Origin: Acidimicrobiales bacterium
GTDB taxonomy: Bacteria; Actinomycetota; Acidimicrobiia; Acidimicrobiales; JACCXE01
Direction of reading: 5' to 3'
Length of the DNA stretch: 64,000 bases
Assembly: GCA_035546775.1 (NCBI GenBank)
Contig: DASZWD010000058.1
Location: 20,547-84,546 of the forward strand
A program made the position numbers and the translations under genes. This document shows, piece by piece, positions 38,233-46,421 of this stretch (positions are counted from its first letter, which is position 1; every line of letters starts with the position of its first letter). The notes below the pieces were generated by a model that did no database searches, was not told the origin of the DNA, and saw nothing but the letters and a program-made list of their open reading frames with translations.

Positions 38233-39314
38233 GCGCGTTCGAAACGCGGGCGGTACACGCCGGGTGGGAGCCTGATCCGGTCACCGGGGCGGTCGTGCCA
38301 CCGATCAACCTCTCGACGACTTACGCCCAGCGCTCACCGGCCGATCCCTGCGGCGACTTCGAGTACTCGCGCTCGGGCAACCCGACGCGCGCAGTGCTCG
38401 AACGGGCACTCGCAGAACTCGAAGGCGGCGCGCACGGGTTCGCCTTTGCGAGCGGCCTCGCGGCCGAAGACGCCGTGCTGCGCACGCTTCCGTCGGGCGC
38501 GCGCGTTGTCATCCCACACGACGCGTATGGCGGCACGTACCGGCTGATCGCGCGCGTGCACGCGCTGGCGGGCCTGCAGTTCGAAGCCGTCGACCTCGGC
38601 GATCCGGCGGCGCTGAACCGCGCGGTCACCGACGACACCGCGCTGGTGTGGTGCGAGACCCCGACCAACCCGACGCTCGCCGTCGTCGACATCGGCAACG
38701 TCGCGGCGGTGGCGCACGGCGCGGGTGCGCTCCTCGTCGTCGACAACACCTTCGCCACGCCGTACCTGCAGCAGCCGCTGTCGCAGGGCGCCGACGTCGT
38801 CGTGCACTCGTCGACCAAGTATCTCGGCGGGCACTCCGACGTCGTCGGTGGCGCGGTCGTTGTGAACGACGACGAATTGGCGGCACGCCTGCGGTTCCTG
38901 CAGAACGCGACGGGCGCGGTGCCCGCGCCCTTCGACTGCTGGCTCGTGCTGCGCGGCCTGCGCACCCTCGCAGTGCGCGTCGAGCGCCAGCAGGAGAACG
39001 CGCGTGCCGTCGCCGCGTATCTCGAGACCGACCGCAACGTGAGCAAGGTCCTCTACCCCGGTTTCGGCGGGATGGTGTCCTTCCTCCACGCCGGCGGCGA
39101 GGAGGGCGCCGTCGACGTGTGTAAGCGCACACGACTGTTCACGCTGGCGGAGAGCCTCGGCGCCGTCGAGTCGCTCATCGAGCACCCGGGCCGGATGACG
39201 CACGCGTCCGTCGCCGGCACCTCGAACGAGGTCGACGCTGCGCTGGTCCGGCTCTCGTGCGGCATCGAACACCAGGACGACTTGATCGCCGACCTCGCGC
39301 AAGCTCTGGCGTGA
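38229..39314 (+). CDS. Cystathionine gamma-lyase/synthase (PLP, Cys/Met metabolism)
   Basis: 361 residues, fold-type I. PLP lysine K197 in SSTKYLGGHSD; substrate-binding YSRSGNPT near residue 46 and CETPTNPT. Being coupled to CBS, the natural role is cleavage of cystathionine to cysteine. Near the C-terminus the sequence runs KVLYPG directly into FGGMVSF, lacking about 15 residues that relatives have between these motifs (usually a histidine- and arginine-containing loop ending RQM). The frame is kept. Activity may be altered; an assembly or natural deletion cannot be told apart here. Confidence 0.9.
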   Translation: MSAFETRAVHAGWEPDPVTGAVVPPINLSTTYAQRSPADPCGDFEYSRSGNPTRAVLERALAELEGGAHGFAFASGLAAEDAVLRTLPSGARVVIPHDAYGGTYRLIARVHALAGLQFEAVDLGDPAALNRAVTDDTALVWCETPTNPTLAVVDIGNVAAVAHGAGALLVVDNTFATPYLQQPLSQGADVVVHSSTKYLGGHSDVVGGAVVVNDDELAARLRFLQNATGAVPAPFDCWLVLRGLRTLAVRVERQQENARAVAAYLETDRNVSKVLYPGFGGMVSFLHAGGEEGAVDVCKRTRLFTLAESLGAVESLIEHPGRMTHASVAGTSNEVDAALVRLSCGIEHQDDLIADLAQALA

Positions 39315-40216
39315 CTGACCCCGCCGCGCTCGCGCGCCCGCGGTGGCGTGGCCAGCCGCACCGTCTCGAGGTCTGGTACGCCACCTTCACCGACGCGGAC
39401 GAAACCGGCTACTGGATCCACTACGAGACGGTCGCCCCCACCACCGGAGACCCGTATACCCACGGGTGGGCCGCGGTGTTCCCCGTAGAGGGCGCGCCGC
39501 GGGTCGAACGGTTCGGCCCGGACCGGCCCACCGACGCGGCCGACGTCGCACGCGGCATCCTCCGTGGCCGCGCCGGCGCAGTGGAGTGGGACGTCAGCTT
39601 CGACGACACGAGCTCACCGTTGTGGACGTTCCCCCGCCGCGTCTGGGAACGCGAACTGCTGCCCGCGGCACAGATCGTGCCGTGGCCCCGCGCCACGTTC
39701 CGCGGCACGGTCAGCGTGGACGGAACCGCGAAGCCGATCTCGGCGCGCGGCGCCGTGGCGCGGATCTACGGACACGGCAACGCGCACCGCTGGTGTTGGC
39801 TGCACGCCGATCTCGGCGACGGCGCCGTCGTGGAACTCGTGGCCGCCACCGCGCACCGGCGCGGACTGCAGCAACTGCCGATGGTGACGATGCTGCAGCT
39901 CCGTGTGCCGGGAGCGGGCGACTGGCCGCGCCTGTCGCTGGCGGCGGCTCCCCTGTTACGGGCGCATCATCACGAAGACGGATTCGTCGTGGGCGGCGTG
40001 GTCGGGCGCCGGCGCGTCGGCATCAACGTGCACTGGCCTCACGACCAGTCCGTCACGCTGCAGTACGTCGATCCGAACGGAGATACGGCGACGTGCACCA
40101 ACTCCGAGCGCGCGTCGGCCAAGGTGGTGCTACAGAAGTGGCGAGGCAAGTGGCAGACCGAACGGTCGTGGCAGGTCGAACACAGCGCCCACGCCGAGAT
40201 CGGCCGTCGGCCGTAA
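39311..40216 (+). CDS. Conserved hypothetical protein, tryptophan-rich beta protein
   Basis: 301 residues from a GTG overlapping the previous stop as GTGA. I do not recognise the family. It is rich in W, R and beta-type patterns (EVWYATFTDADETGYWIHYE, HRWCWLHADLGDG, KWQTERSWQVEHSAHAEIG), suggesting a beta-barrel or lipocalin-like soluble protein. No signal peptide. Coupled to the transsulfuration genes. Confidence 0.7.
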   Translation: MTDPAALARPRWRGQPHRLEVWYATFTDADETGYWIHYETVAPTTGDPYTHGWAAVFPVEGAPRVERFGPDRPTDAADVARGILRGRAGAVEWDVSFDDTSSPLWTFPRRVWERELLPAAQIVPWPRATFRGTVSVDGTAKPISARGAVARIYGHGNAHRWCWLHADLGDGAVVELVAATAHRRGLQQLPMVTMLQLRVPGAGDWPRLSLAAAPLLRAHHHEDGFVVGGVVGRRRVGINVHWPHDQSVTLQYVDPNGDTATCTNSERASAKVVLQKWRGKWQTERSWQVEHSAHAEIGRRP

Positions 40217-40219
40217 CCG

Positions 40220-42187
40220 TTAACTGCGAGCGGCGTAATGCGCGGCGACCTGCGCGCCCGACAGCGCGTAGTCGTACAGCGCGACGTCGTCGAGTGAACC
40301 CGTGAGGTGTTCGTTGAACCGATCGCTGCCCAGCTGAAGCGGGGATGAAGCATTCGAGTTGATCGTGATCGTCTGGGTGACGAGTAGCACGCCGTCGACG
40401 TAGATCTTGCCGGTCGCGCCGTCGTAAGTGAACACGGCATGGTGGAAACTACCGTCGCTCAGATTCGTCGTGTTGGCGTGCACGGTGTTCCCCGTCGCGA
40501 GCCAATACTCGATGCTCGTTCCGTTCGACGGCAGCGCAAACAGCGCGTCCTGCGACTGACCCCACGCCACGAGCGCGTCGTACTGCAACGCCGTGCGTTT
40601 GAACCACACTTCGATCGATCGCGCCGCGCCGCCGACGGGATGGAACACGGACGTCGCCGTCGCAATCGGACCGGCGTTGGCACCGGTACTCGCATGGTCT
40701 CCGTCGCCGAGCGCGCCGCCGGCCGCGTGCGTGATCCCACTGGTGCCGTATGTCAACGCCCGACCGTTGCCCGAATAGTCCTGCGCGCTGAATAGGTCAT
40801 TCCAGTAGCCCATGGGCTCGTCGAGGCGCCAATACGCCAGCGGACCGTCCGCGACGACCACCGATCGGTAGGACGCGCCCGTGCCCGCCGTCGTCGCCGT
40901 GACCGCGGCCGACGCAGGGCTTTCGCCGTAGATCGAATAGGCGCTCACGGTGAACGAGTACGTCGCTGCGCCGTCGAGGCTCGTGAAGGTCGCCGTCGTC
41001 GACGGACTCGTCACCGGGCGTGTCGCGACCAACGTTGTCCCGAGATAGGCGCGGACGACGTAAGTGACCGGGACCGGACTCGTGACGGCATTCCAGCTCA
41101 GGCTCGCCGAGCGGTTGCCGGGCGTCGCGGTGAGCCCCGTGGGCGGTGAGGTCGTGGCCAGACCGGACGCCGCGAAGTGCGCGGCCACCTTCGCCGCGGA
41201 CAACGCCGTCGGGTAGATCGCGACTTCGTCGAGGCTGCCGTTCCATGCGAAGCCACCGCTGTCATTGCCAAGGCGCAACGTCGCGTTGACTGGCGTGTTC
41301 AGCGAACCCGTCTGCGTCCCGACGAACACGCCGTCGTAGTAGTTCCTGAGGGTCGTGCCGTCGTACGTCACCGCCACGTAGTGCCACAGGTTGTCGTTTT
41401 GATTGGGTGTGGCCGGCGCGCCGCCGAGGCTCGCGATTCCCAGCGACGAGCCGTTCGCGCGTAACGGGTTCCCTCCGTAATCCACGAGCGTGTTGCCCGC
41501 GGCCGACGTCTTGAACCACAGTTCCCACGTGCGCGGCGCGTTGCCCGTCGGCAAGCCAGCTCCTCCTGAACGGGACGCGGGTGTACCGCCGCCGTTCGAG
41601 ATGATCGCCGTGTCGTTGTCTCCGACGGTCCCGGCGACGCCGTACGTCACAAACGCCGGCTGGTATGTCGCGTCCTGGGCGTGACCTGACGAGTCCAACG
41701 CCACCGTGCCACTCGCCTCACCCAGGCGGTAGTAGACGCTCGGCGAGTCCGACAGAACCGTCGCGCGGTACGCAGCGACCGTGGCCGAGGCACTCTTGGA
41801 GCTTTCGGCGCCCAACCAGTTGTTCTGGACGGGCTGCACCGACCACACCCAGGTCCCTGCGGGCACACTGGCTTCGACACAGCTGAGTGCGGTGATCACG
41901 CCCGTACAACCCGCCCCGATCGCTTGTTCTTGCAGCGTCGCGCCGTCGAAGCGGCGCACGACGTAACCGTTCACGGCGGGGCCGCCACCGGCAAACGTGC
42001 TGGCGGTCCAACTGACTGTCGCTGACGCACCGTTGACGGACACGGTCGGGGTATTCCCCGCCGGCATCAAGCGCGCCCTCGTCGACGCGGCGCCGGGCCC
42101 CGTCGCCGTCCAGGACGCGCTGGCCGGCAGCGCGGCGGTAACTACGCCGAGCGCGACAACAACCAGTGCGATCGTCCGCCGGTTCAC
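40220..42187 (-). CDS. Secreted LamG and fibronectin type III protein
   Basis: 655 residues from a GTG overlapping the upstream stop as GTGA. The N-terminal signal ends in ASASWTATGPG, the same motif that follows the signal of the SipW-type protein two genes up. There are FN3-like segments (about 40-135 and about 340-430), LamG/concanavalin-like domain 1 (about 140-330, ending GSLDEVAIYPTALSAAKVAAHF) and LamG domain 2 (about 440-655, ending GSLDDVALYDYALSGAQVAAHY). Likely an extracellular carbohydrate- or matrix-binding protein. Confidence 0.85.
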   Translation of the reverse strand: MNRRTIALVVVALGVVTAALPASASWTATGPGAASTRARLMPAGNTPTVSVNGASATVSWTASTFAGGGPAVNGYVVRRFDGATLQEQAIGAGCTGVITALSCVEASVPAGTWVWSVQPVQNNWLGAESSKSASATVAAYRATVLSDSPSVYYRLGEASGTVALDSSGHAQDATYQPAFVTYGVAGTVGDNDTAIISNGGGTPASRSGGAGLPTGNAPRTWELWFKTSAAGNTLVDYGGNPLRANGSSLGIASLGGAPATPNQNDNLWHYVAVTYDGTTLRNYYDGVFVGTQTGSLNTPVNATLRLGNDSGGFAWNGSLDEVAIYPTALSAAKVAAHFAASGLATTSPPTGLTATPGNRSASLSWNAVTSPVPVTYVVRAYLGTTLVATRPVTSPSTTATFTSLDGAATYSFTVSAYSIYGESPASAAVTATTAGTGASYRSVVVADGPLAYWRLDEPMGYWNDLFSAQDYSGNGRALTYGTSGITHAAGGALGDGDHASTGANAGPIATATSVFHPVGGAARSIEVWFKRTALQYDALVAWGQSQDALFALPSNGTSIEYWLATGNTVHANTTNLSDGSFHHAVFTYDGATGKIYVDGVLLVTQTITINSNASSPLQLGSDRFNEHLTGSLDDVALYDYALSGAQVAAHYAARS

Positions 42188-42945
42188 GGGATCCGGACCG
42201 TCCGATTGAGCCGACCACTCGTCGCCGCCGGGTCGTAGGACGCGTCTCCGGCGAACACCACTGAGTAGTGAGACGGCAGCAGCGGCGCTGGGCCGCTGCA
42301 CCGGCCGCGCCCGTGCATGTCGGTCGTGAGCGTGCATACGAGCTTGCTCCCTACGAGGAACCGAAGGGTGCGGCCGACCACGCCCGCCTGCCCGCCCGAC
42401 TCGAACAACGACGCGTCGACCTCCGCTGTGCGCGCGGCGGTGAGGCGCACGACCAGCCGTGCGTCGTGCACCACCACGGAAGTCGGCAGTGGGAAGCGCA
42501 CTCCGTGCCCGCTGAAGCTCAACGTGAACTTCGCGCCCTGGCACGCGTCGGTGACGCCGGTCGCCATCGATACCGTTACCGGGATAACCGTGGTGGCGTT
42601 CCCGCCGACGAGCGTCGAGGCGGAGAATCCGGGCGATGACACCGCCGCCTTCGGGCAATTCGACTTGTCGACGCCGACAACGGCGACCGCTAGATCGGTG
42701 ATGCGCAGCGAGTAGCTGTTCGTGTTGTGCACCGCGAGCGGCAACGACAGCATGGCGCCGGGAAAGAGACCTTCAACCGATCCGCCGATCGTGAACGGGC
42801 CCGCGGTGGGGCTTCCCGTCGCCGAAGCGAGGCGCGACGGCAGTCGCCGGCCGTTGCCTTCGGACTGGAGCACCAGGCCGAAGGCAACCGCGGCGACCAC
42901 GAGGAGCACTCGCACGCATGACGCGCCGACGCGTGTCGCGGACAT
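42184..42945 (-). CDS. Secreted protein with SipW-cluster domain and Ig-like domain
   Basis: 253 residues from the ATG at 42945. Signal or anchor helix VLLVVAAVAFGLVLQ. The first domain (about 45-150) is homologous to the whole mature part of the neighbouring SipW-type protein: both have an NTNSYSLRITDLAV / NPNPYDVVVTGIA strand, a cysteine pair and a DACQG(A/L)(K/V)FT motif followed by SGH. The second half resembles a bacterial Ig-like domain ending VVFAGDASYDPA. Probably a surface or fibre component. Middle gene of the secreted operon. Confidence 0.7.
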   Translation of the reverse strand: MSATRVGASCVRVLLVVAAVAFGLVLQSEGNGRRLPSRLASATGSPTAGPFTIGGSVEGLFPGAMLSLPLAVHNTNSYSLRITDLAVAVVGVDKSNCPKAAVSSPGFSASTLVGGNATTVIPVTVSMATGVTDACQGAKFTLSFSGHGVRFPLPTSVVVHDARLVVRLTAARTAEVDASLFESGGQAGVVGRTLRFLVGSKLVCTLTTDMHGRGRCSGPAPLLPSHYSVVFAGDASYDPAATSGRLNRTVRIP

Positions 42946-42982
42946 CGCTACGCCGAAACGGGTGACGAACCGGTGAAAGGGA

Positions 42983-43447
42983 CTACGGGGCGCTGTGGCC
43001 GCTGAGGGTGACCGGGATCGTGAACACGAGCCCCTGACAGGCGTCGACCGACGCCGTCGACATCGCGGCCGCACCCGTGAGCGTCACGGTCGATTCGCCG
43101 CCGGCCGGTACCGTCCAGGTGCCGGTCTGGTCGGAGTAGGTGACGCTGTTCGAGTTGTCGCACGTCGCGTTGCCCGACGAGATCGAAGCGCTCGCCGTCT
43201 GCGCGATGCCCGTGACGACGACGTCGTACGGATTCGGATTTGCGATCCGGACGAGGACGTCGCCACTCCCGCCGGGATACAGCTGAGCCGTCGTCGTAGC
43301 CGACACGTCCACGGTCGAAAGCGCTTGCGCGGTCCGCGCCTTGGTGTAACCGCTCCCGGCGCCCGACGCGGTCCATGCGGCGAAGGCCACACCGGTAGCG
43401 GCGAAGGCGACCGAAGCCGCGGCAATGACAGAAAGCTTCCGCTTCAT
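42983..43447 (-). CDS. Secreted protein with SipW-dependent-type signal peptide
   Basis: 154 residues. MKRKLSVIAAASVAFAATGV then AFAAWTASGAGSGYTKA is the signal style found on TasA/camelysin-like proteins exported with a SipW-type signal peptidase. The mature part is a compact beta domain with cysteines (about C99 and C139) and the DACQGLVFT motif. GGGGAG about 8 bases before the ATG gives a good ribosome site. No SipW peptidase gene is in the window. First gene of a three-gene secreted operon. Confidence 0.75.
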   Translation of the reverse strand: MKRKLSVIAAASVAFAATGVAFAAWTASGAGSGYTKARTAQALSTVDVSATTTAQLYPGGSGDVLVRIANPNPYDVVVTGIAQTASASISSGNATCDNSNSVTYSDQTGTWTVPAGGESTVTLTGAAAMSTASVDACQGLVFTIPVTLSGHSAP

Positions 43448-43550
43448 GTTGGATCTCCCCTGTGCTCTTGATGTCGTCGCGGCGTTCGCAGCACCCGCCC
43501 CGGGCCCCGCTTGGAAATCAAACGCCGGGAGCCAGCAGACCATCACCCAG

Positions 43551-43568
43551 TGAAAATCCAATGAAAAT
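43551..43568. promoter_or_regulatory. Candidate SARP operator: direct heptamer repeat with 11-bp period
   Basis: TGAAAAT at 43551-43557 and again at 43562-43568, separated by 4 bases, so the start-to-start period is exactly 11 bp, the layout bound by SARP proteins. On the minus strand they read ATTTTCA and lie about 105 bases upstream of the SipW-type gene; a SARP gene starts 58 bases away on the plus strand. The A/T-rich heptamers stand out in this GC-rich region. Confidence 0.45.
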
Positions 43569-43625
43569 CGGCAGAAGCGAAGGCGTTTCAGTGGAATTTC
43601 AGCGACGACCGGTCTCGTTCCGACC

Positions 43626-44372
43626 GTGTCGGAGCCCGTTCCAGCTGCCTGGTCGCTGCCACCGGCGTCGCTGTTCGGCATCGCGGCGACGTGGGTCGAA
43701 GTGGCGACTGCGGCGCAGCGGGCGTCGGCTCTGAGGTTGCGTGCGGCCGCAGCCGACGCCCTCGGCCTTTACGATCTCGCGCGCGACGACCGCATCGAAG
43801 CAGGCGACGACACGCCGTCAGCGAAGCCGGCGCCTGCCTTGTATGCGACCCTCGTCGGAGATTTCACGTTGTTCGTCGGCGGCTCACTTGTCGACGTCGA
43901 CTCGTGGACCAACCGACGCGCGGGGACGCTGATGCGAGTGCTCGTCGCCCACCGCGGCCGCCCCATCCACCGAACGCAACTCGTCGACTGGTTGTGGGAG
44001 TCGCACCCGATGCGGGGCGAGCGTTCGTTTGGGGCCGCGGTTTCGGTCATCCGCCGCGCCCTCGCGGCAGCCGGGACGCCGCGCGACACGCTCTGTCGCG
44101 TTGATGATCGCTACGTCATCACCCCGACTCCGAGAACCGACGTTGACGAATTCGAACACGAGCTGCGATGGAGCACAGCAGCGTTGGGGGCACGTCGATT
44201 CGACGTGGCGCGGGTCCGGTTGGAACGCGCGCAGCAGTCGTTCGGATCGGGCGCCGTACTCCCGAACGACGGTGAGGCCCCCTGGCTGCGTGAACCGCGA
44301 GCGCAGGTTGCCGATCTCCGGGCCGCGGCGGCGCGGATGCTCGCGAAGCTCGCGCGCGCCGCGCGCTCATAG
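43626..44372 (+). CDS. SARP-type transcriptional regulator (winged helix plus short BTAD)
   Basis: 248 residues from a GTG at 43626. The OmpR-like winged helix (about 75-165) reads TLVGDFTLFVGG, RRAGTLMRVLVAHRGRPIH, LVDWLWES and AAVSVIRRAL, the last being the recognition-helix region of SARP proteins. A short bacterial transcriptional activation domain (about 175-248) follows, shorter than the usual 150 residues. Divergent from the secreted operon; likely regulates it through the 11-bp-period repeat (inference). Confidence 0.8.
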   Translation: MSEPVPAAWSLPPASLFGIAATWVEVATAAQRASALRLRAAAADALGLYDLARDDRIEAGDDTPSAKPAPALYATLVGDFTLFVGGSLVDVDSWTNRRAGTLMRVLVAHRGRPIHRTQLVDWLWESHPMRGERSFGAAVSVIRRALAAAGTPRDTLCRVDDRYVITPTPRTDVDEFEHELRWSTAALGARRFDVARVRLERAQQSFGSGAVLPNDGEAPWLREPRAQVADLRAAAARMLAKLARAARS

Positions 44373-44375
44373 GCT
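44370..44375 (+). promoter_or_regulatory. TANNNT box of the TPR/SARP gene overlapping a stop codon
   Basis: TAGGCT begins with the TAG stop of the preceding SARP gene and ends 6 bases before the GTG at 44382. Confidence 0.4.
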
Positions 44376-44381
44376 GCGGCC

Positions 44382-46418
44382 GTGGCGGTCATGGAGGAGA
44401 TCGAGAGAACGCTCGCGGAGCGGGACTACGACCGCGCCGAGCGGCTGATCTTCCGCGCCGCGATGGACTTTGTCGCCGGAACGCCTGCACCACGCGTGGA
44501 CGCCGACGCGCTAGAGGCCTGGGTCGACGCCCTCGGCGAGGCGGCGCCGGACCGCGTTTGGATCGCGTACTACCAAGCGTGGGTTGCCCACTCGTCGGGC
44601 CAGCCAACGCTGGCCTACATGCTGATGCAGCGCGCAGCCCGCTACGTCGAGATGCGCGCCGCGCAGATGGACGCTGACGACGGGGAGCGGCGAAGGTGGC
44701 GCTCGACCGTCAACGTCGCGTTGGCGATGACGGCGATGGCTGCCGGCCAACCCGCTGACATCCCAGCGGCATTCGCCGCGGCCCGGGACGCTCTCGGGAT
44801 ACCGGGACCACAACACCCGACGGTCGTGACGCCCGAGGAGGCGGCGCGCTGGCGAGAAAAGGATCCGCTCGGCGCCATGACGTTCTGGTTGGAGATCGCC
44901 GCGATCACCGAAGCCCTGGCGGAATTCGAAGCGCTCGCCGCGGCGCTGAACAACTTGAGCCTCTTCGCGCTCGAACGAGGCGAGCCCATCGCGGCGCGAC
45001 GGCTGGCCACGCAGTCCTGCGAACTCCGGAGATCGCGCGGCCCGCGGTACTCCTTCGCCACCTCGCTCAACTCGCTCGGTATGGCTGAGCGCGTCGCGGG
45101 TGATCTCAATGCCGCCCGCGATGATCTTCTCGAAGCGCGCGCCGTCGCCCTGAGTTGCGGCAACGCGCAGGCCGCCGCGTATGCACTCAGCAACCTGGCG
45201 GAAGTCTGCGCCGACGCCGGAGACTTCGACGCGGCGACGGATGCGTTCGAGCGGTCGAGCCGGGAGAAGGAAGCGATGGCCGACACCTTCGGTCTCGCGT
45301 GGGGATGGCGGGCGTGGGCGCGCGCACTGCGGCTGCGCGGCCGGGCACCAGAAGCGTTGGAGCTCGCGACCCGCGCCTTCGAATTGCGCCAGACCTCGTT
45401 CGACCCCAACGAACGTACGCTCCTCCTGGTTGAGCTCGCGGCTTGCCTGGCGGCGAACGGCAACGGCGAGGCGGCTGCAGCGCGGCTGGGCGAAGCCGAC
45501 CTCTTCGTGGATCTGTTCGACCTCAAGGCGACGCGCGCCGCGATGCTCGTGCAGCGTTCGCGCGTGTCGGATGACGCCACGCTTCTCAACGAGGCCGAAC
45601 ACCTCGCGGCCCAGTACGGGCTCTTCGCACTCGACCAGGAATTCCGTACTGCATCGCAACGCCACTCAGCAAAGCCCACGTTCACGGCCCGCTTCATCGG
45701 CGAGTTCCGGCTCGAGATCGGCGACCGAGTCCTCGATCCGTCTCAATGGAAGAGCCGGCGCGCCGCGGAGATTCTTCGAATCCTTTCGCTGCATGCGGGT
45801 CGTCCGGTGCACGGCGACAAGCTCTTGGAGTGGGTGTGGCCCGCGGAGGGCCCCTCGGCGAAGCCGTCGCTCAACGCCGCGATCTCGACGATCCGGCGCG
45901 CACTCGAAAGCATCGGCGCAGGCCGCGAGCTCTTGGCGCGCGACGGCGAGCGGTACGCGTTGGTCGGTTTCGCGGGATCAGATGTGCAGGACTTCGAAAC
46001 GCTCGTTACGCGGGCGCGAACGGCCGAAGGCTCCGGGCGCGACGTCCTTGCGTCCGCCTTGCTGGAACACGCGCTCGAACGCTGGCGCGGGACGGAGTTC
46101 CTCCCGGCCGACCGCTATGCGGAGTGGGCCGCCAGTGAGCGCGGGCGCATCGAGGAACTCGTGGCCGTTACCCGCGAGCACGCCGCGGAGTTGCTCCTCG
46201 AGCAGGGTCAATACGAAGAGGCGCTCGTCGTGGTCCAGGAAGCCCTGGTCGCATCGGCCGCCCGTGAATCCGCATACCGGCTCTTGATCCGCGTACACCT
46301 CGCGCGCGACGACCGCGGCTCAGCACAGCGCGCTCTCGCCGACTGCACGGCCGCACTCGACGCCGAACTCGGCGTGCCCCCGTCGAGATCGACTACCGAC
46401 CTCCTGCGGGACAGTTAG
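44382..46418 (+). CDS. TPR-containing transcriptional regulator with C-terminal SARP/BTAD domains
   Basis: 678 residues. The N-terminal two thirds are helical repeats of tetratricopeptide type (for example NSLGMAERVAGDLNAARDDL and ALSNLAEVCADAGDFDAATD). Then comes a winged helix (about 430-520: ARFIGEFRLEIGD, SRRAAEILRILSLHAGRPVH, NAAISTIRRALES) and a complete BTAD (about 525-675). There is no ATPase domain, unlike AfsR. Domain order is reversed relative to classical SARPs, as in MalT-like regulators with a C-terminal DNA-binding part. Probably senses a partner by its TPRs. Confidence 0.85.
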   Translation: MAVMEEIERTLAERDYDRAERLIFRAAMDFVAGTPAPRVDADALEAWVDALGEAAPDRVWIAYYQAWVAHSSGQPTLAYMLMQRAARYVEMRAAQMDADDGERRRWRSTVNVALAMTAMAAGQPADIPAAFAAARDALGIPGPQHPTVVTPEEAARWREKDPLGAMTFWLEIAAITEALAEFEALAAALNNLSLFALERGEPIAARRLATQSCELRRSRGPRYSFATSLNSLGMAERVAGDLNAARDDLLEARAVALSCGNAQAAAYALSNLAEVCADAGDFDAATDAFERSSREKEAMADTFGLAWGWRAWARALRLRGRAPEALELATRAFELRQTSFDPNERTLLLVELAACLAANGNGEAAAARLGEADLFVDLFDLKATRAAMLVQRSRVSDDATLLNEAEHLAAQYGLFALDQEFRTASQRHSAKPTFTARFIGEFRLEIGDRVLDPSQWKSRRAAEILRILSLHAGRPVHGDKLLEWVWPAEGPSAKPSLNAAISTIRRALESIGAGRELLARDGERYALVGFAGSDVQDFETLVTRARTAEGSGRDVLASALLEHALERWRGTEFLPADRYAEWAASERGRIEELVAVTREHAAELLLEQGQYEEALVVVQEALVASAARESAYRLLIRVHLARDDRGSAQRALADCTAALDAELGVPPSRSTTDLLRDS

Positions 46419-46421
46419 GAC

